Of a DNA stretch of 64,000 nt, positions 1 through 12,600 are shown piece after piece. The stretch's first letter is position 1; each line of letters begins with the position of its first letter. A model generated the notes under the pieces. That model saw nothing but the letters and a program-made list of their open reading frames with translations, was not told the origin of the DNA and did no database searches. The translations under genes were made by a program, and so were the position numbers. The stretch spans positions 677,501 through 741,500 of the forward strand of contig JAPFQT010000087.1 in the NCBI GenBank assembly GCA_027627225.1. Direction: 5' to 3'. Source of the stretch: Congeria kusceri. Its lineage: Eukaryota; Mollusca; Bivalvia; Myida; Dreissenidae.

Positions 1-1680
1 AAGACTGGTATGCAATGTTACATACCAAATATGAAACCACTGGGCCTTGCGGTTTCACAGGAGAAGAATCTTGAAGTAATTTTGCTAGTGAAGTCTATAC
101 AAACAATGTGACCTCCGGGGCGTGGCCAGCTTTGACCTCAGGGCATCATTTGAATAATCTTTGTAGAAGACCCCTATACAATGTTACCAACCAAATAACA
201 AACCTCTGGGCCTCTGCGGTTTCAGGGAAGAAAATTTTCAAAGTCATTTAGCTATTTAAGTCTATATAAACAATGTGACCCCCGGGGCGTGGCCAGTTTT
301 TACCCCAAGGGCATCATTTGAACAATCTTTGTAGAGGACCACTATGCAATGTTACATACCAAATATGAGACTATTTTTGCAGTAATTTTGCTATTTAAGT
401 CTATATAGTCCATGTGACCCCGGGGCGTGGATAGTTTTGACCCCAGGGGTATCTTTGAACAACTTTTGTAGAGGACCCCTTGACAATGTTACCATCCAAA
501 TATCAAACCTCTTGACCTTGCGGTTTCGGAGGAGAAGACATTTAGCTATTTAAGTCTATAGAAACAATGTGACCACTGGGGAGTGGCCAGTTTTGACCCC
601 AGGGGCATCATTTGAACAATCTTTGTAGAGGACCCCTATATAATGTTAACAACCAAATACAAAACCTCTCGGCCTTGCGGTTTCGGAGAAGATTTTCAAA
701 GTCATTTATTTATTTAAGTCTATATAAACCATGTGGCCACCGGGGTGTTGCCAGTTTTAACCCCAGGGGAATCATTGGAACAATCTTTGTAGAGGACGAC
801 TATGCAATGTTACATACCAAATATGATACCTCTGGGCCTTACGGTTTCAGATGAGAAGATTTTTAAAGTAATTTTGCTATTTAAGTCAGTATCAACAATG
901 CGACCCCCGGGGCGTGGCCAGTTTTGACCCCACGAGCATCATTTGAACAATCTTTGTAGAGGACCACTAGAGGATGCCACATACCAAGTATGAAACCACT
1001 GGGCCTTGCGATTACAGAGAAGATTTTTGAAGTAATTTTGCTATTAAGGTCTATATTAAGAATGTGACCCCCAAGGCGTGGCCAGTTTTGACCCCAGGGG
1101 CATCATTTGAACAATTTTTGTATAGGACCACTATACAATGTTACCAACCAAATACCAAACCTCTAGGCCTTGCGGTTTCCGAGAAGAAGATTTTTAAAGT
1201 CATTTAGCTATTTAAGTCTATATAAACCATGTGACCCCCGGGGCGTGGCCAGTTTTGACCCCAGGGACATCATTTGAACAATCTTTGTAGAGGATCACAC
1301 TGCAATGTTACATACCAAATATGAAACCTCTGGGCCCTGCGGTTTCAGAGGAGAAGATTTTAAAAGTCATTTTGCTATTTAAGTCTATATAAACCATGTG
1401 ACCCCTGGGGCCTGGTAAGTTTTGACCACAGGGGCATCATTCGAACAATCTTTGTAGAGGACCACTAGAGGATGCCAAATACCAAAAATGAAAGCTCTTA
1501 GCTATGCAGTTTAAGAGAAGATTTTTAAAGTGTTCACTTTTTAAATATATTTTAGCTCTGGTGACCTAGATATGCAGCGGACCGAAACGATTTGAACAAT
1601 TTTGAAAGAGGGTCACCCAATGATTATTCCTGTGAAGTTTGGTGAAAATCTGCCTAGCGGTTTAGGAGGAGATGTTGTTT
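1..1680. repeat. Tandem array of ~165-bp units, about 10 degenerate copies
   Basis: A unit containing the phrases GGGGCGTGGCCAGTTTTGACC, CATTTGAACAATCTTTGTAGAGGA and CTATTTAAGTCTATATAAAC recurs about every 150-170 bp. The CATTTGAAC word or a close variant appears near 147, 313, 450, 607, 768, 936, 1099, 1268, 1434 and 1590. Copies differ by scattered substitutions and small indels. The last copy is the most diverged and runs into a terminal segment at 1680-1775. The left edge is cut by the window. I see no convincing coding sequence. Confidence 0.85.
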
Positions 1681-1689
1681 GAATGATAA

Positions 1690-1775
1690 TGTTGACGAAC
1701 GACGCACGACGGACAAAAGGTGATCACAAAAGCGCACCACGAGCACGTTGTGCTCAGGTGAGCTAAAAAGTGTGA
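1690..1775. mobile_element. Terminal segment of the 1-1680 repeat element, with a short hairpin
   Basis: The sequence following the array includes GACGAACGACGCACGACGG, then GGTGATCACAAAAGCGCACC, then a hairpin of GAGCAC / GTGCTC around a 3-base loop, then CAGGTGAGCTAAAA. Endings of this style are common after repeat-bearing interspersed elements in bivalve genomes (recalled, not searched), so the whole 1-1775 block is probably one end of a non-autonomous element. Confidence 0.5.
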
Positions 1776-2054
1776 CTGATGTGCACGATTTTAGATACAA
1801 CACTTCATCAATGTTAACGAATCGTCATATATACATATAACGGCAAAGCACAAGAGGTGTGTGCGAAAAATACGCGAAAAACACAAATATAATAAAATCC
1901 CCGTATTCGTTTAACTGTTTTCATATTCTCGTCGATATACTGTTCCTTTAAATTACACACGCACGAAATATCGTTGCATTTGAACAACAATAAATAACTC
2001 TATCGAATCAACATGCGTACATGGTTTAACAGCAGCGGGACAAGTCGCGTCAAT

Positions 2055-2325
2055 ATAACCGTCTCCGTAGCCTAGTGATTAGGGCGTTCGCATACGGTTA
2101 AAGGTTCGAGTCTCGCCCAGGGCTTGTTCTGATATGGCCGGTTGTCTACCCAGCAGCCAGTTAAATCGAAGGGTACCGATCGCCTTTCTGCCAAGCGCCC
2201 GGCATATAGGATAGGAATAGGGAGTAAATGTGTTTATCAGTTAAGGTGTCTCATAAGTCAAAACTGGATGGCCCTTAATCCCTAGAGGTGATACAGTAAT
2301 AAAAACACTTTACTTTACTTTATAG
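2055..2325 (+). mobile_element. tRNA-derived SINE
   Basis: A tRNA-like head at about 2065-2120 contains an A-box-like stretch (TAGCCTAGTGATTAGGGCG) and a B-box-like stretch (GGTTCGAGTCTCGCC), so internal pol III promoter elements are visible. A body of roughly 180 bp follows and ends in a short tail repeat of ACTTT type at 2306-2322. Head, body and simple-repeat tail is the usual SINE layout. Confidence 0.65.
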
Positions 2326-2368
2326 ACGTCAACATAACAGGAAACATGCGCACCATGACAGTTTATCC

Positions 2369-2806
2369 AACCAGGCGACACAACAGCGTAACACAACCAG
2401 GTGACACAACAGCGTAACACAATCAGGCGACACAACAACATTACACAACTAGGCGACACAACAGCGTAACACAACCAGGCGACACAACAGCGTAAGAAAA
2501 CCAGGCGACACAACAGCGTAACACAACCAGGCGACACAACGACGTAACACAACCAGGCAACACAACAGCGTAAAACAATCAGGTGACACAACAGCGTAAC
2601 GCAACCAGGCGACACAACAGCGTAACACAATCAGGCGACACAACAGCGTAACACAACCAGGCGACACAACAGCGTAAAACAACCAAGAGACACAACAGCG
2701 TAACATAACCCAGCGACACAACAGCGTAACACAACCAAGCGACACAACAGCGTAACACAACCTGGCGACACAACAGCGAAAACCAACCAGGCGACACAAC
2801 AACGTC
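2369..2806. repeat. 26-bp minisatellite, about 17 copies
   Basis: The unit AACCAGGCGACACAACAGCG plus TAACAC repeats head to tail with few substitutions. Because 26 is not a multiple of three, each reading frame meets all phases and gives long cysteine/valine-rich pseudo-ORFs on the minus strand, which are artefacts of the repeat. The unit matches a second 26-bp array at 40030-40650 at about 19 of 26 positions. Confidence 0.93.
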
Positions 2807-3018
2807 ATGGATAAGATTTTACTTAAGGTGTTTCTGAAATATGTACCATGAGGTCATAATTAGATAGATTCCTAAGTAAAAATAAGCAAAAAATAACAAT
2901 ATGAGTTTGAAACACTATGCTTCGGAACATGTGCATGCTGACAAATACATTAATGACAAAAGCTGTTTGTAAAAAAGTTATGCACCTCTAGGTTAAAATA
3001 GCTAAAACGGCTTAATTT

Positions 3019-3655
3019 AGAAAATCAAGGGCCATAACTCCACAGTTACTGGGACGATTTGGTTGATTATCAAACTTAACAGAGATAATACGCCCACAAA
3101 GCTTTTCACCAAGTTTGTTGAAGATCGGCTATGAACTGTTGGACATAGAGACAGAAACTGCTTAAAAGGCCAGTTTTATATACCGGTAATTTAAGGGCAA
3201 TAACTCCACATTTCCTGTGACAATTTTGCTGATTATGGAACTTGACCTAGATGTTATTATTACAAACATTGTCATGAAGTTTGGATAAAAAAAACTGTTG
3301 AACTCCGAAAGCGGACACGGCGAAAAAGCCTAATTATAAATATTCAAGGGCCATAACTCCACAATTCCTGTGGCTATTTGGCTGATTATCGCACTTGACC
3401 TAGATATTATTATTACAAACATTTTCATGAAGTTTAGTGAAGATCGGATGAAAACTGTTGGACTTAGAGAGCGGAAACGGCTAAAAGGACAATTTTAGAT
3501 AATTCATCGGCCATAACTCCACAATTGCTGATTATAGAACTAGACCTAGATATTATGCCTACAAACATTTTCATGAAGTTTGATGAAGATCAGATGAAAA
3601 CTGTTGAACTTAGAGAGCGGAAACGAAGTTGTCTACCGACCCACCGACATTAACT
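3019..3655. repeat. Degenerate tandem array of ~160-bp units, 4 copies
   Basis: The phrase AGGGCCATAACTCCACA starts units near 3028, 3193, 3346 and 3507. Each is followed by text on the pattern of TGACCTAGATATTATTATTAC and GATCGGATGAAAACTGTTGGA. The block ends with ACCGACCCACCGACATT. The same unit type recurs at 58890-59090 and 59450-59640, so this is an interspersed element family built from internal repeats. Confidence 0.75.
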
Positions 3656-4230
3656 TTTTGTGACAAAATCTTCAAACAACGCATTTCTTTGTCAGAAAAT
3701 CTAGAGGTAACATTTTAGAATAATGGGATTTTTTTGAGAATTTGCGACTACGACTTGTCATAAATACCAGGCTTATTTGAGTACCGGATTTTAGTATAAA
3801 TGGTTCCGATCGATTTCCGTAAGTTTGATGATTGTGCTATTACATGTATTATTATAGCTTCAAGTTTATGTTACCACTGTATTTTATACATTGTACTTCG
3901 TTCGCATACATTTCCTCAAACAAGTTATTTTACAATCCCATACTTAATAAAGACCATTCTTGAAATTGTTGTATTATAATAACGCTGTTAATGTGAGTAG
4001 CACTTGGTACCTACCGGTATGCAAGTTTAAGCATTCTTTATTCAGGCTAAATGGCATTAGTACTCGGCATATTTGCAAACGCATAATTTTTTTCCAGAGA
4101 CTAAGTCTATTCTTTACTTTTTAGTCTAATATTGGGTTCTTGAATACGGGCCAGGTCGCTTCCAACACTCATTTTAACTCGGAAAAGCTGTGGCCTCTTA
4201 ACTGCAAATTAACATCGCACACGTTGTGTT
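3656..4230. other. No gene seen
   Basis: AT-rich sequence without a coding signal, RNA gene or clear repeat that I can support. Confidence 0.5.
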
Positions 4231-4234
4231 GGTA

Positions 4235-4530
4235 TTTTTTTATTAAGAAATAATTTTTTATTAATTGTTGTTTATCGGTAAATAAACAACAATTTGGAGT
4301 TCTGATGCAACAAACAGTTGTTTATTGACCGATAAACCACGATAATGCGAAAATTATTCCGATTCTTACATGATTGAAGATATATTTTTGAAATTGTAAT
4401 TGGAACTACTTTTTACTATGCACCGCTCAGTATCCGGATTACTTTTTGCGTAGTTATTGGGTAGTTTAACAACAATAATTTTGTTCTTATCTATAGAAAA
4501 ATTAGCAAAAGTATCATGTTAGAATTTTTA
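4235..4530 (+). mobile_element. MITE-like element, copy 1 of the TTGTTTATTGGCCAATAAACAA family
   Basis: It contains GTTGTTTATCGGTAAATAAACAAC, then GGAGTTCTGATGC, then GTTGTTTATTGACCGATAAAC, then AATGCGAAAATTATTCCGATTC, and ends with a GTAGTTATTGGGTAGTTTAAC segment and TATCATGTTAGAATTTT. The same order of phrases is found at 17600-18180, 21985-22245 and 24325-24620, and in reverse at 61845-61995. There is no coding capacity. Confidence 0.7.
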
Positions 4531-5142
4531 CACAAGCTGGTAGGTGTACATGATCATACGTGTCTACGTTTTCAGATGGATTAAAATGATGAAGACTATG
4601 TTACGTCTTATGAAATAAGTTAAATGTCGTATTATTGTACAAAATAAACACTTGCTGAAAACTCAGAACATTTAAACGAGCAAGCCGCCAACAGATGGAT
4701 ATAAATGCCTGTAATTAACTGTTATAAAAGCACGTGTCAGTAATTAACAACAATCACAAATTCAATAAAATATGGATTATATTTAAATTTGTTCCAAATT
4801 AGATTTAAATCAAGTTTATTACTGTCACTGTAAACAATTTCAACCCTTTTAATATAAAACAAATCAACTTGCATTTGTAGTTACTTCAATCAAATACATA
4901 AATAAAACCTCAAATAAATCAGGCAAGTACAGTTTAAGTGTTCACGGTCTTTGTCCGAATTGCAAGTCCTCCAACAGGTTATTGAATGTTGAAAAAATAG
5001 TTTAGTAATAGAATGTAAAGTTAAAAATGTAATTTAAAGAGACTTGTTCACAGATTTTTCGCAATTTAAGTAAATGTCATTAAATGTCTTAACTGCAAAA
5101 AAACAGCAGCATCTGGAGATATCTAAAACAAATATTATATAA

Positions 5143-6968
5143 AGAACAAGCGCTGTCGGAGGTCAGCGCGCTCGACTATTCGAAGTATTTCAGTTGGTAC
5201 ATATTTTTGAAAGTGGAAGGGACCTACATTTGTTGAAAAACAAAGCTGAGTTATAGCATTTATTTCACCAAATTATTCCAAGTTTCGAGTGAACACCTTA
5301 TGTACTTTAGAAATTATAAGACTTTGGAACAAAAACTTTAAATCTGCTGCGTCACAGATTGGAAAATTGACAAAAATGGAAAAAAAAAATGTTTCAAATC
5401 TAGAAAAACAATATATTATTAAATAGAACTGACTAAAATAACATTGTTGACATATTAACAAAAGTTCCCAACACCTTGGTTTAATCATTACAACGCATTC
5501 TTTCAATCCGATTTCAAAAGCGTTCGAGACGCCTTTTAACTATTTATAACTCGTAGGTTGTTGTTGTAAAATTATCACGTGATCCAAACAGCCAATTAAT
5601 TTCGCTTCCGGAGTCCCGTTGTTTACAAAACATAAGTCCGAATTTACAAGTAGCGCTCCGTGCAAATGACTTTAGAGGCGCGGTTAGAGCATCCGCCTCT
5701 CACGCAGAGGACCCGGTCCAATGCCCGCAAGTGCTCATAATTATTTATGTTCATTTCAATGCTGTTAGAAGTAATCTTTGTTTGCACGATATCTTTCAAA
5801 TATTTTTGGTGAAATAAAGAGATATATCAATAAACGTAAATTAAAAAAAATCATATACAATACTATATTATATCTCGTTTTAATCAGCTATTGGAATCGC
5901 ATCTGGCATGTTAATAAACAGTCCGAAATTACCATTACTCAGTAGCACAACACCGACTAGTCCTAGTCTATTTTTAGACGGGCTTTCTCAAAAGAGTCGT
6001 CTGCTATCATTTGCTTTGTTATTATACTATTAAGCGGTGCTTCATTGACTGTATTTGATGACTATCATATTATTTACATTACAAACAACTTTTATGGCCT
6101 CCTTCATATCTGTCTAATCATCTGTGAAGTAGCAGCTTTGACCTGAAAATCTATATAAAAAGTGGGCAAACCTCTGCCAAAAATACAACAAAGTGTTAAA
6201 GAGATTATAGCAAATGATGCTGGAGTTGATTAAAAAGATGTATTCAAAGTTTCAAATAAATACCTTATGTTGTTTATAAATTATAAGACTTTTGAATAAA
6301 AACTTTACACTGAAAATCTATGTGAAAAGGGGGTTAACTCTGTCAAAATACAAAACAGGGTTATATGGATTGTGGCACCGGATGATGAAGTTGATGACAA
6401 AGGTATTTGCCAAGTTTCAATTTAATAACCTATCAAGTTTTGAAGTTATAAAACTTTTGAATAGAAACTTAAATATAAAAAAGCTGTGTGCAAAAGGGAC
6501 ATTACTATGCCAAAATACAAAACAGAGTTATAGGGAATGTTGCACCTGATGCTTGAGTTGATGGTTAAGGTATATTCCATGTTTCAAGAGAATAGCCTAT
6601 GAAGTTTTGAATTGACAAGACATTTGAATAAAAACTAACCGAAAATATATGTGAAAAAGAGGCATAATTCTGTTAAAATACAAAACTTTGTTATGGGGAA
6701 TGCTAATATTTGAATATTAACTTTGACCAGAAAATCTATGTGAACAATGGCATAACTCTGTCAGTATGCAAAACTGAGTTATGGGAATTGATGCTGGAGT
6801 TGATGACAAAGTTATATTCCAAGTTTCAAGTGAATAACTTATGTATTTTTTAAGTAACAAGACTTCTGAATAAAAACTTTAACCAAGATCAGACGCCGAC
6901 GCCGACACCGAAGCTGGGGGTAGTAGGAAAGCTCACCTATTCTTCGAATACTCGAACTAAAAACAGGT
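5143..6968 (+). mobile_element. Repeat-built interspersed element with inverted subterminal GCTCGACTATTC motif, interrupted
   Basis: The left end reads AAGCGCTGTCGGAGGTCAGC followed by GCTCGACTATTC at 5170-5181. The right end at about 6935-6955 carries the inverted counterpart (ATTCTTCGAATACTCGAAC). Between them lie ~160-bp units with the phrases CCAAGTTTCAAGTGAATA and AAGACTTTTGAATAAAAACTTTAAC near 5275, 6250, 6410, 6570 and 6820. The unit array is interrupted between about 5400 and 6120 by unrelated sequence including a tRNA-like stretch. A shorter relative lies at 62291-62864. Confidence 0.6.
5672..5745 (+). mobile_element. tRNA-like sequence, probable SINE head
   Basis: GGCGCGGTTAGAGCATCCGC resembles an A box. 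It is followed by CCTCT/AGAGG arms and a degraded B box (GGTCCAATGCC). The lost B-box consensus argues against a working tRNA gene. Confidence 0.4.
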
Positions 6969-6980
6969 AAATTAAAAAAA

Positions 6981-7052
6981 ATGCCATCGCCGGGATTCGA
7001 ACCCGGGACCTTTGAGTTCAAAATTCTCGTGCCATTCGGCCATTCGGACTTA
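6981..7052 (-). pseudogene. tRNA-like sequence (tRNA pseudogene or SINE head)
   Basis: On the minus strand the T arm is perfect (CCGGG, TTCGAAT, CCCGG) and is followed by an acceptor-like CGATGGC. The 5' acceptor strand does not match it and the anticodon stem pairs poorly, so this is unlikely to be a functional tRNA. It lies just right of the repeat-built element ending near 6968. Confidence 0.4.
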
Positions 7053-7547
7053 TACATGTTGCTTGTAAGTGATACGCGTGTTTTCCAAAATACCGACGTA
7101 AACGCTTTATTATTTTATCCATTTGAATTCATGATTATCGATAAACGAAACGATACTTCCAAGATATTTCTTAGTCATGAGTGTGTTATTTTGCTTGACT
7201 GTATATGATGTATAATTTCTTTTTGAAATATATGACAAACATTTTGAAAATTGTCAATTTGCCAATCCGTGAACAGGTCCCTTTAAGCTTACATTATTAT
7301 CCCATTTACTTCAATATAGGGGAAGCCACTGCTGCCTGGAGTTTGCACAGGAGTAAATTCCAGTTGTCTCCCTTGCGATGGACAGAATCCGTTTGTTCAC
7401 TAGTTAATTTTCATGTTTGCTCGAAATTTATATGCATTCTGTTTCGGTTGCGAATACAATAATCATAAATGAATCGGTTTATAATATTTTAACTTTAATT
7501 TTATCATATTTTCTAATGAACATTGCTGAACCGCCCAACAGACATAG

Positions 7548-8945
7548 GGAAATACTAGCGCTCCAACAGACTGGAGAAAGACTAGCGCTCCAACAGACTT
7601 GGAGAAAGACTAGCGCTCCAACAGACTGGAGAAAGACTAGCGCTCCAACATACTGGAGAAAGACTAGCGCTCCAACAGACTTGGATAAAGACTAGCGCTC
7701 CAACAGACTGGAGAAAGACTAGCGCTCCAACAGACTGGAGAAAGACTTGCGCTCCAACAGACTTGGAGAAAGACAAGCGCTCCAACAGACTGGAGAAAGA
7801 CTAGCGCCCCAACAGACTTGGAGAAAGACTAGCGTTCCAACAGACTTGGAGAAAGACTAGCGCTCCAACAGACTGGAGAAAGACTAGCGCCCCAACAGAC
7901 TTGGAGAAAGACTAGCGTTCCAACAGACTTCGATAAAGACTAGCGCTCCAACAGACTGGAGAAAGACTAGCGCTCCAACACACTTAGAGAAGACTAGCGC
8001 TCCAACAGACTTGGAGAAAGACAAGCGCTCCAACAGACTTGGAGAAAGACAAGCGCTCCAACACCATTAGAGAACGCTAGCGCTCCAACACACTTAGAGA
8101 AGACTAGCGCTCCAACAAACTTGGAGAAAGACAAGCGCTCCAACACACTTAGAGAAGACTAGCGCTCCAACAGACTTGGAGAAAGACAAGCGCTCCAACA
8201 CACTTAGAGAAGACTAGCGCTCCAACAGACTCGGTGAAAGACAAGCGCTCCAACACACTTAGAGAAGACTAGCGCTCCAACAGACTTGGAGAAAGACAAG
8301 CGCTCCAACACACTTAGAGAAGACTGGCGCTCCAACAGACTTGGAGAAAGACGAGCGCTCCAACACACTTAAGAAGACTAGCGCTCCAACAGACTTGGAG
8401 AAAGACTAGCGCTCCAACACACGCAGAGAAGACTAGCGCTCCAACAGACTTGGAGAAAGACTAGCGCTCCAACAGACTTAGAGAAAACTAGCGCTCCAAC
8501 AGACTTGGAGAAAGACTAGCGCTCCAACAGACTTGGAGAAGACTAGCGCTCCAACAGACTTAGAGAAGACTAGCGCTCCAACAGACTTTGAGAAGACTAG
8601 CGCTCCAACAGACTTGGAGAAAGACGAGCGCTCCATCAGACTTGGAGAAGACTAGCGCTCCAACAGACTTGAAGAAAGACTAGCGCTCCATCAGACTTGG
8701 GGAAGACTAGCGCTCCAACAGACTTGGAGAAAGACAAGCGCTCCAGCAGACTTAGAGAAGACTAGAGCTCCAACAGACTCAGAGAAGACTAGCGCTCCAT
8801 AAGACGTAGAGAAGACTAGCGCTCCAACAGACTTGGAGAAAGACTAGCGCTCCAACAGACTTGGAGAAGACTAGCGCTGCAACAGACTTGGAGAAGACTA
8901 GCGCTCCAGCAGACTTGGAGAAGACTACCACTCCAACACACTCAT
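7548..8945. repeat. 26-28-bp minisatellite, about 50 copies
   Basis: The unit is ACTAGCGCTCCAACAGACTT followed by GGAGAAAG, with 26- to 28-bp length variants (GGAGAAG, TAGAGAAG). Nearly every unit carries the palindrome AGCGCT. Variants are clustered; for example, alternating AGACAAGCGCT and AGACTAGCGCT units occupy 8000-8350, which points to local duplication. The units are contiguous with no unique spacers. It grades into the next array. Confidence 0.95.
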
Positions 8946-9690
8946 TTTGTGAAAATAAAGCGCTGCAACACTCAATTAATTAATGTAAGACTAGCGACCC
9001 ACCACATATACTTTGTGCAAGAACAGCGCTCCAACACACTTATTTTATCCAAGACTAGCACTCCAACACAATTATTTTATACAAGACTAGCGATCTAACA
9101 CACTTATTTTATCAAGACCAGCGCTCCAACTGACTTATTTTATCCAAGACCAGCGCTCTTACACACTTATTTTATCCAAGACCAGCGCTCTAACACACTT
9201 ATTTTATCCAAGACTAGCACTCCAACACAATTATTTTATACAAGACCAGCGATCTAACACATTTATTTTATCAAAGACCAGCGCTCCAATTTGCATATTT
9301 TATCCAAGACCAGTGCTCTAACACACTTATTTTATCCAAGACCAGCGCTCTAACACACTTATTTTATCCAAGACTAGAACTCCAACACACTTATTGTGTC
9401 CAAGACCAGCACTCTAACACACTTATTTTTATCCAAGACCAGCACTCGAACACATTTATTTTATCAAAGACCAGCGCTCCAATTTACATATTTTATCCAA
9501 GACCAGCACTCTTGCACTCTTATTTTATCCAAGACCAGCGCTCTAACACACTTATTTTATCCAAGACTAGCGCTCCAACACACTTATTGTATCCAAGACC
9601 AGCGCTCGAACACACTTATTTTATCCAAGACCATCACTCGAACACACTTATTTTATCCAAGACCAGCGCTCTAACACACTTGTTTTATAT
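8946..9690. repeat. ~32-bp minisatellite derived from the adjacent array, about 22 copies
   Basis: The unit is CAAGACCAGCGCTCTAACAC followed by ACTTATTTTATC. It shares the AGCGCTC(C/T)AACA core with the array at 7548-8945 but has an extra A/T-rich ACTTATTTTATC part. The first units at 8940-9060 are intermediates between the two types. No reading frame looks protein-coding. Confidence 0.93.
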
Positions 9691-9699
9691 TTACTGTCT

Positions 9700-12600
9700 G
9701 TAATTACAACACTAATGCATTTACATTGACATAAAATGTTGTCATAATAAACACTCTGTTAACATTAATCGTTTTTACTACAAGTTGTAAATGTGAGTTG
9801 ATTAGTTTGAAAAGTTAACCAGTTAACCGTATGTTATGCTCTGTAAACAACCGTCGTTTTTGTATTTCTACATACATGTTGCATTTCAACGTGTTAATCA
9901 GGATGCATCATGTCTTATATGGTATGTTTCTCGGTCCGTACACAGGAAGACATATACCACAAATTAAACGCGTGGCACAAAACGCTGTGACCGCAATGAT
10001 TCCCAGGCGTGGTGCAGGAACAGACAAGCGCCGTTTATTTCACCGTCGTGTTCGATTTGCGTAAACAAGCATCAAAAACAGATACATCAAAACTGAATAC
10101 AGTTTGGTTTAACCCATGGTAAAATATTTAAAGAAAATTGCAGTAAAAAGAACATTTTTTTTAACAACTGTGAACAACCTTAGCGACTGCCAGTTGGGAG
10201 GTATCTCCTCGGTGTTTTAATAATATTAATAATAAGCGATATTTTCCGACAAACATGATAAATCAAAATATCATAAAAAAAAAGCTTTTCGTGGACACAA
10301 ATTTCATATTCAAAACATTTTCACTGGTAAACAATAAAAAGTCAAAGCGTATATCACATGCGTGCAAAATCTTCAATATTACGGTCATGAAACTGTTTTC
10401 ATCAACGTGTTGGCTGTAAACTACCTGACGAAGACTACACATGTAGTTGTCATTTTTCGGCGTAGCTGTCTAAGATCACTTTTGAATCAAATTTTCTTGC
10501 GATAATTGTGCAGCGAGAAAATTGAATGCCAATAGAATTGGGCAATTTTTCTAATTCTAGGGAATGCAAACTTCAAACAATGGCTTAACGTATACCAATA
10601 CCTGTTGCATACTTTTGGGGATTAAAAATTTACATAATTGTTTACATAAGCGGTTAAAATGAAGTTATAAACATATCTTCAATATATACTCTAGAACTGA
10701 GGCTAATTATGAATGTATTTTCTCATAGTATGCCAAAAACAGAATGCTATATTCATTCGCGTAACAAAATAACTGTTTTGTTTAGCCTACATTTATATAA
10801 GCGTTACGCTCTATAAATAGCAATTGTGCAATGTTCCCATTCATAAATCTCATTCACAGTGTTGCCGTTCCATGTAGCCCATCGATTCTAGCGAGTTCAT
10901 CACATTCCAGAAACAGTAGTGTCATTCAAAAAATAGCGCGCGTAGCTAGCAACAGTTGTATAGCTGTGTTAATATACTCGTACATGCATCAATAATAGCG
11001 TTCAGAGAATCTTAAACCTAAAAATGTCAATAAATGGGGAATTTATATTTATAAACTTACTGTTAATTTGAATTAAAATTGTGGTGACGATTTATTAACG
11101 ATTATTTATAATTGCATCTTTCTATCAACTTGTCCAGTAGATGTTATTTAATCTATAAAAAGATGCTACATTTAATATAGATACAATGTTATGAAAAAAG
11201 ATTCGAAATACGTCGAATTGCTATTCGCGTAGCATGAATACACAATTTGCATTACTAATTATACACAGGAACCCCGATATATCATATTTCTTCTGATATA
11301 ATTTAAAATCATCATACGATTGTGGATTTGTGATAACCGATCATGTGTATTTCCCTGTGCCGTAATATTTTTTCTCAAACTGACTTCTCACTTTAATGTA
11401 CAGGGCTAATTCTAGATAACTTTCCCACATTCAACACTTCGCATTTCGTGACAAATGGACTCCACAATTGGATTAGTGGATTTATTTCTTATTCAAACAC
11501 TGTGAAGATGTATTCATGATGAAAACTCCAAAACGCTGCACAAAATGATAGTGTCGCGCTAGAGTAAACGCTTTTTGCAAGAACAACATGTTCAAGCCCA
11601 TATCACTAAAAAAGCTTTAAACACTAATTTTGTCTAAGTGCTTTGCGATAATTACATAAACTCAGTCCACCAAAGTCACTCAAAATGTGTCAGGAGTAAA
11701 CCGTTAAACACCTTTTCGTCTTGCGATTTTCGCATTTCCTCTTGTATACTCGTAAAATAAATATATTACTGGACAAGCCATTAACTATTGTGAACGATAT
11801 ACTTACTTTATGCCAAACCGTTTAATCGTATTCTTTGATATTTTATTTTAACAAAAAGTAAATGCTTACTGGTCACTGTTGCACACATGGTCGGGAGGCA
11901 TATCATGAGCGATGCTGCTGGTTATCTTGCAGACCCCCCCCCCCCCCAAACAAACATCATTATACCAGAGACGCGCTTATGTTTGGCTAACAGGCTTGTT
12001 ACACAACAACAACAGCGAGAGTGGCAGCATGTGAGTAAATATCTACCATGTGGTGATAAACAGAAATATCTTGCATTTTTAATAAAAGGTTCCGTAACGT
12101 TGGCAAGTGCTATTAGGAAGCCAGTAAATCAAAGCACTTGAATACTTTGCGTACCTAGTGTGAGGCTCAAGCGGATTTAATACGTCATCGACCCATTATC
12201 TTAGACAGGTACGTATAAGTAAGATTTCATAGAAATGCAAAGTACTAGTCCGATTCAATACCAATCCTGTTTTAGTAGTAACAGCGCTGTAATGGATATG
12301 GAGTCTAAACATGCGACCGGGATATCGTGCGTTCGACCATTGGACTAGGATCATTGCAATAAAATCAAGTCATAAGTCGTGCATTTGGAAGCGTATTCAC
12401 TAGCATTACGTATTTTATATTCTTATATAGTATTAATATTTTCGTTAATTTTGCTCTGTGTCAGTGTCATGCGTGCTATTTCGCTGGTACGAATTCAAGG
12501 GATGCATGTTCTAGGTTACTGTAAATATCAGATCGAGTTGACTACAGTAGTATAAGATAAGTTTATACCTAGACACTCTCCGAATATATTTTTCCTTCCA

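Noticed and set aside
2310..2808. Cysteine/valine-rich minus-strand frames over the 26-bp array
   Set aside because: All are read-throughs of the minisatellite in different phases.
7548..9690. CRISPR-like appearance of evenly spaced repeats
   Set aside because: There are no unique spacers; units are contiguous, and the context is a eukaryotic genome.
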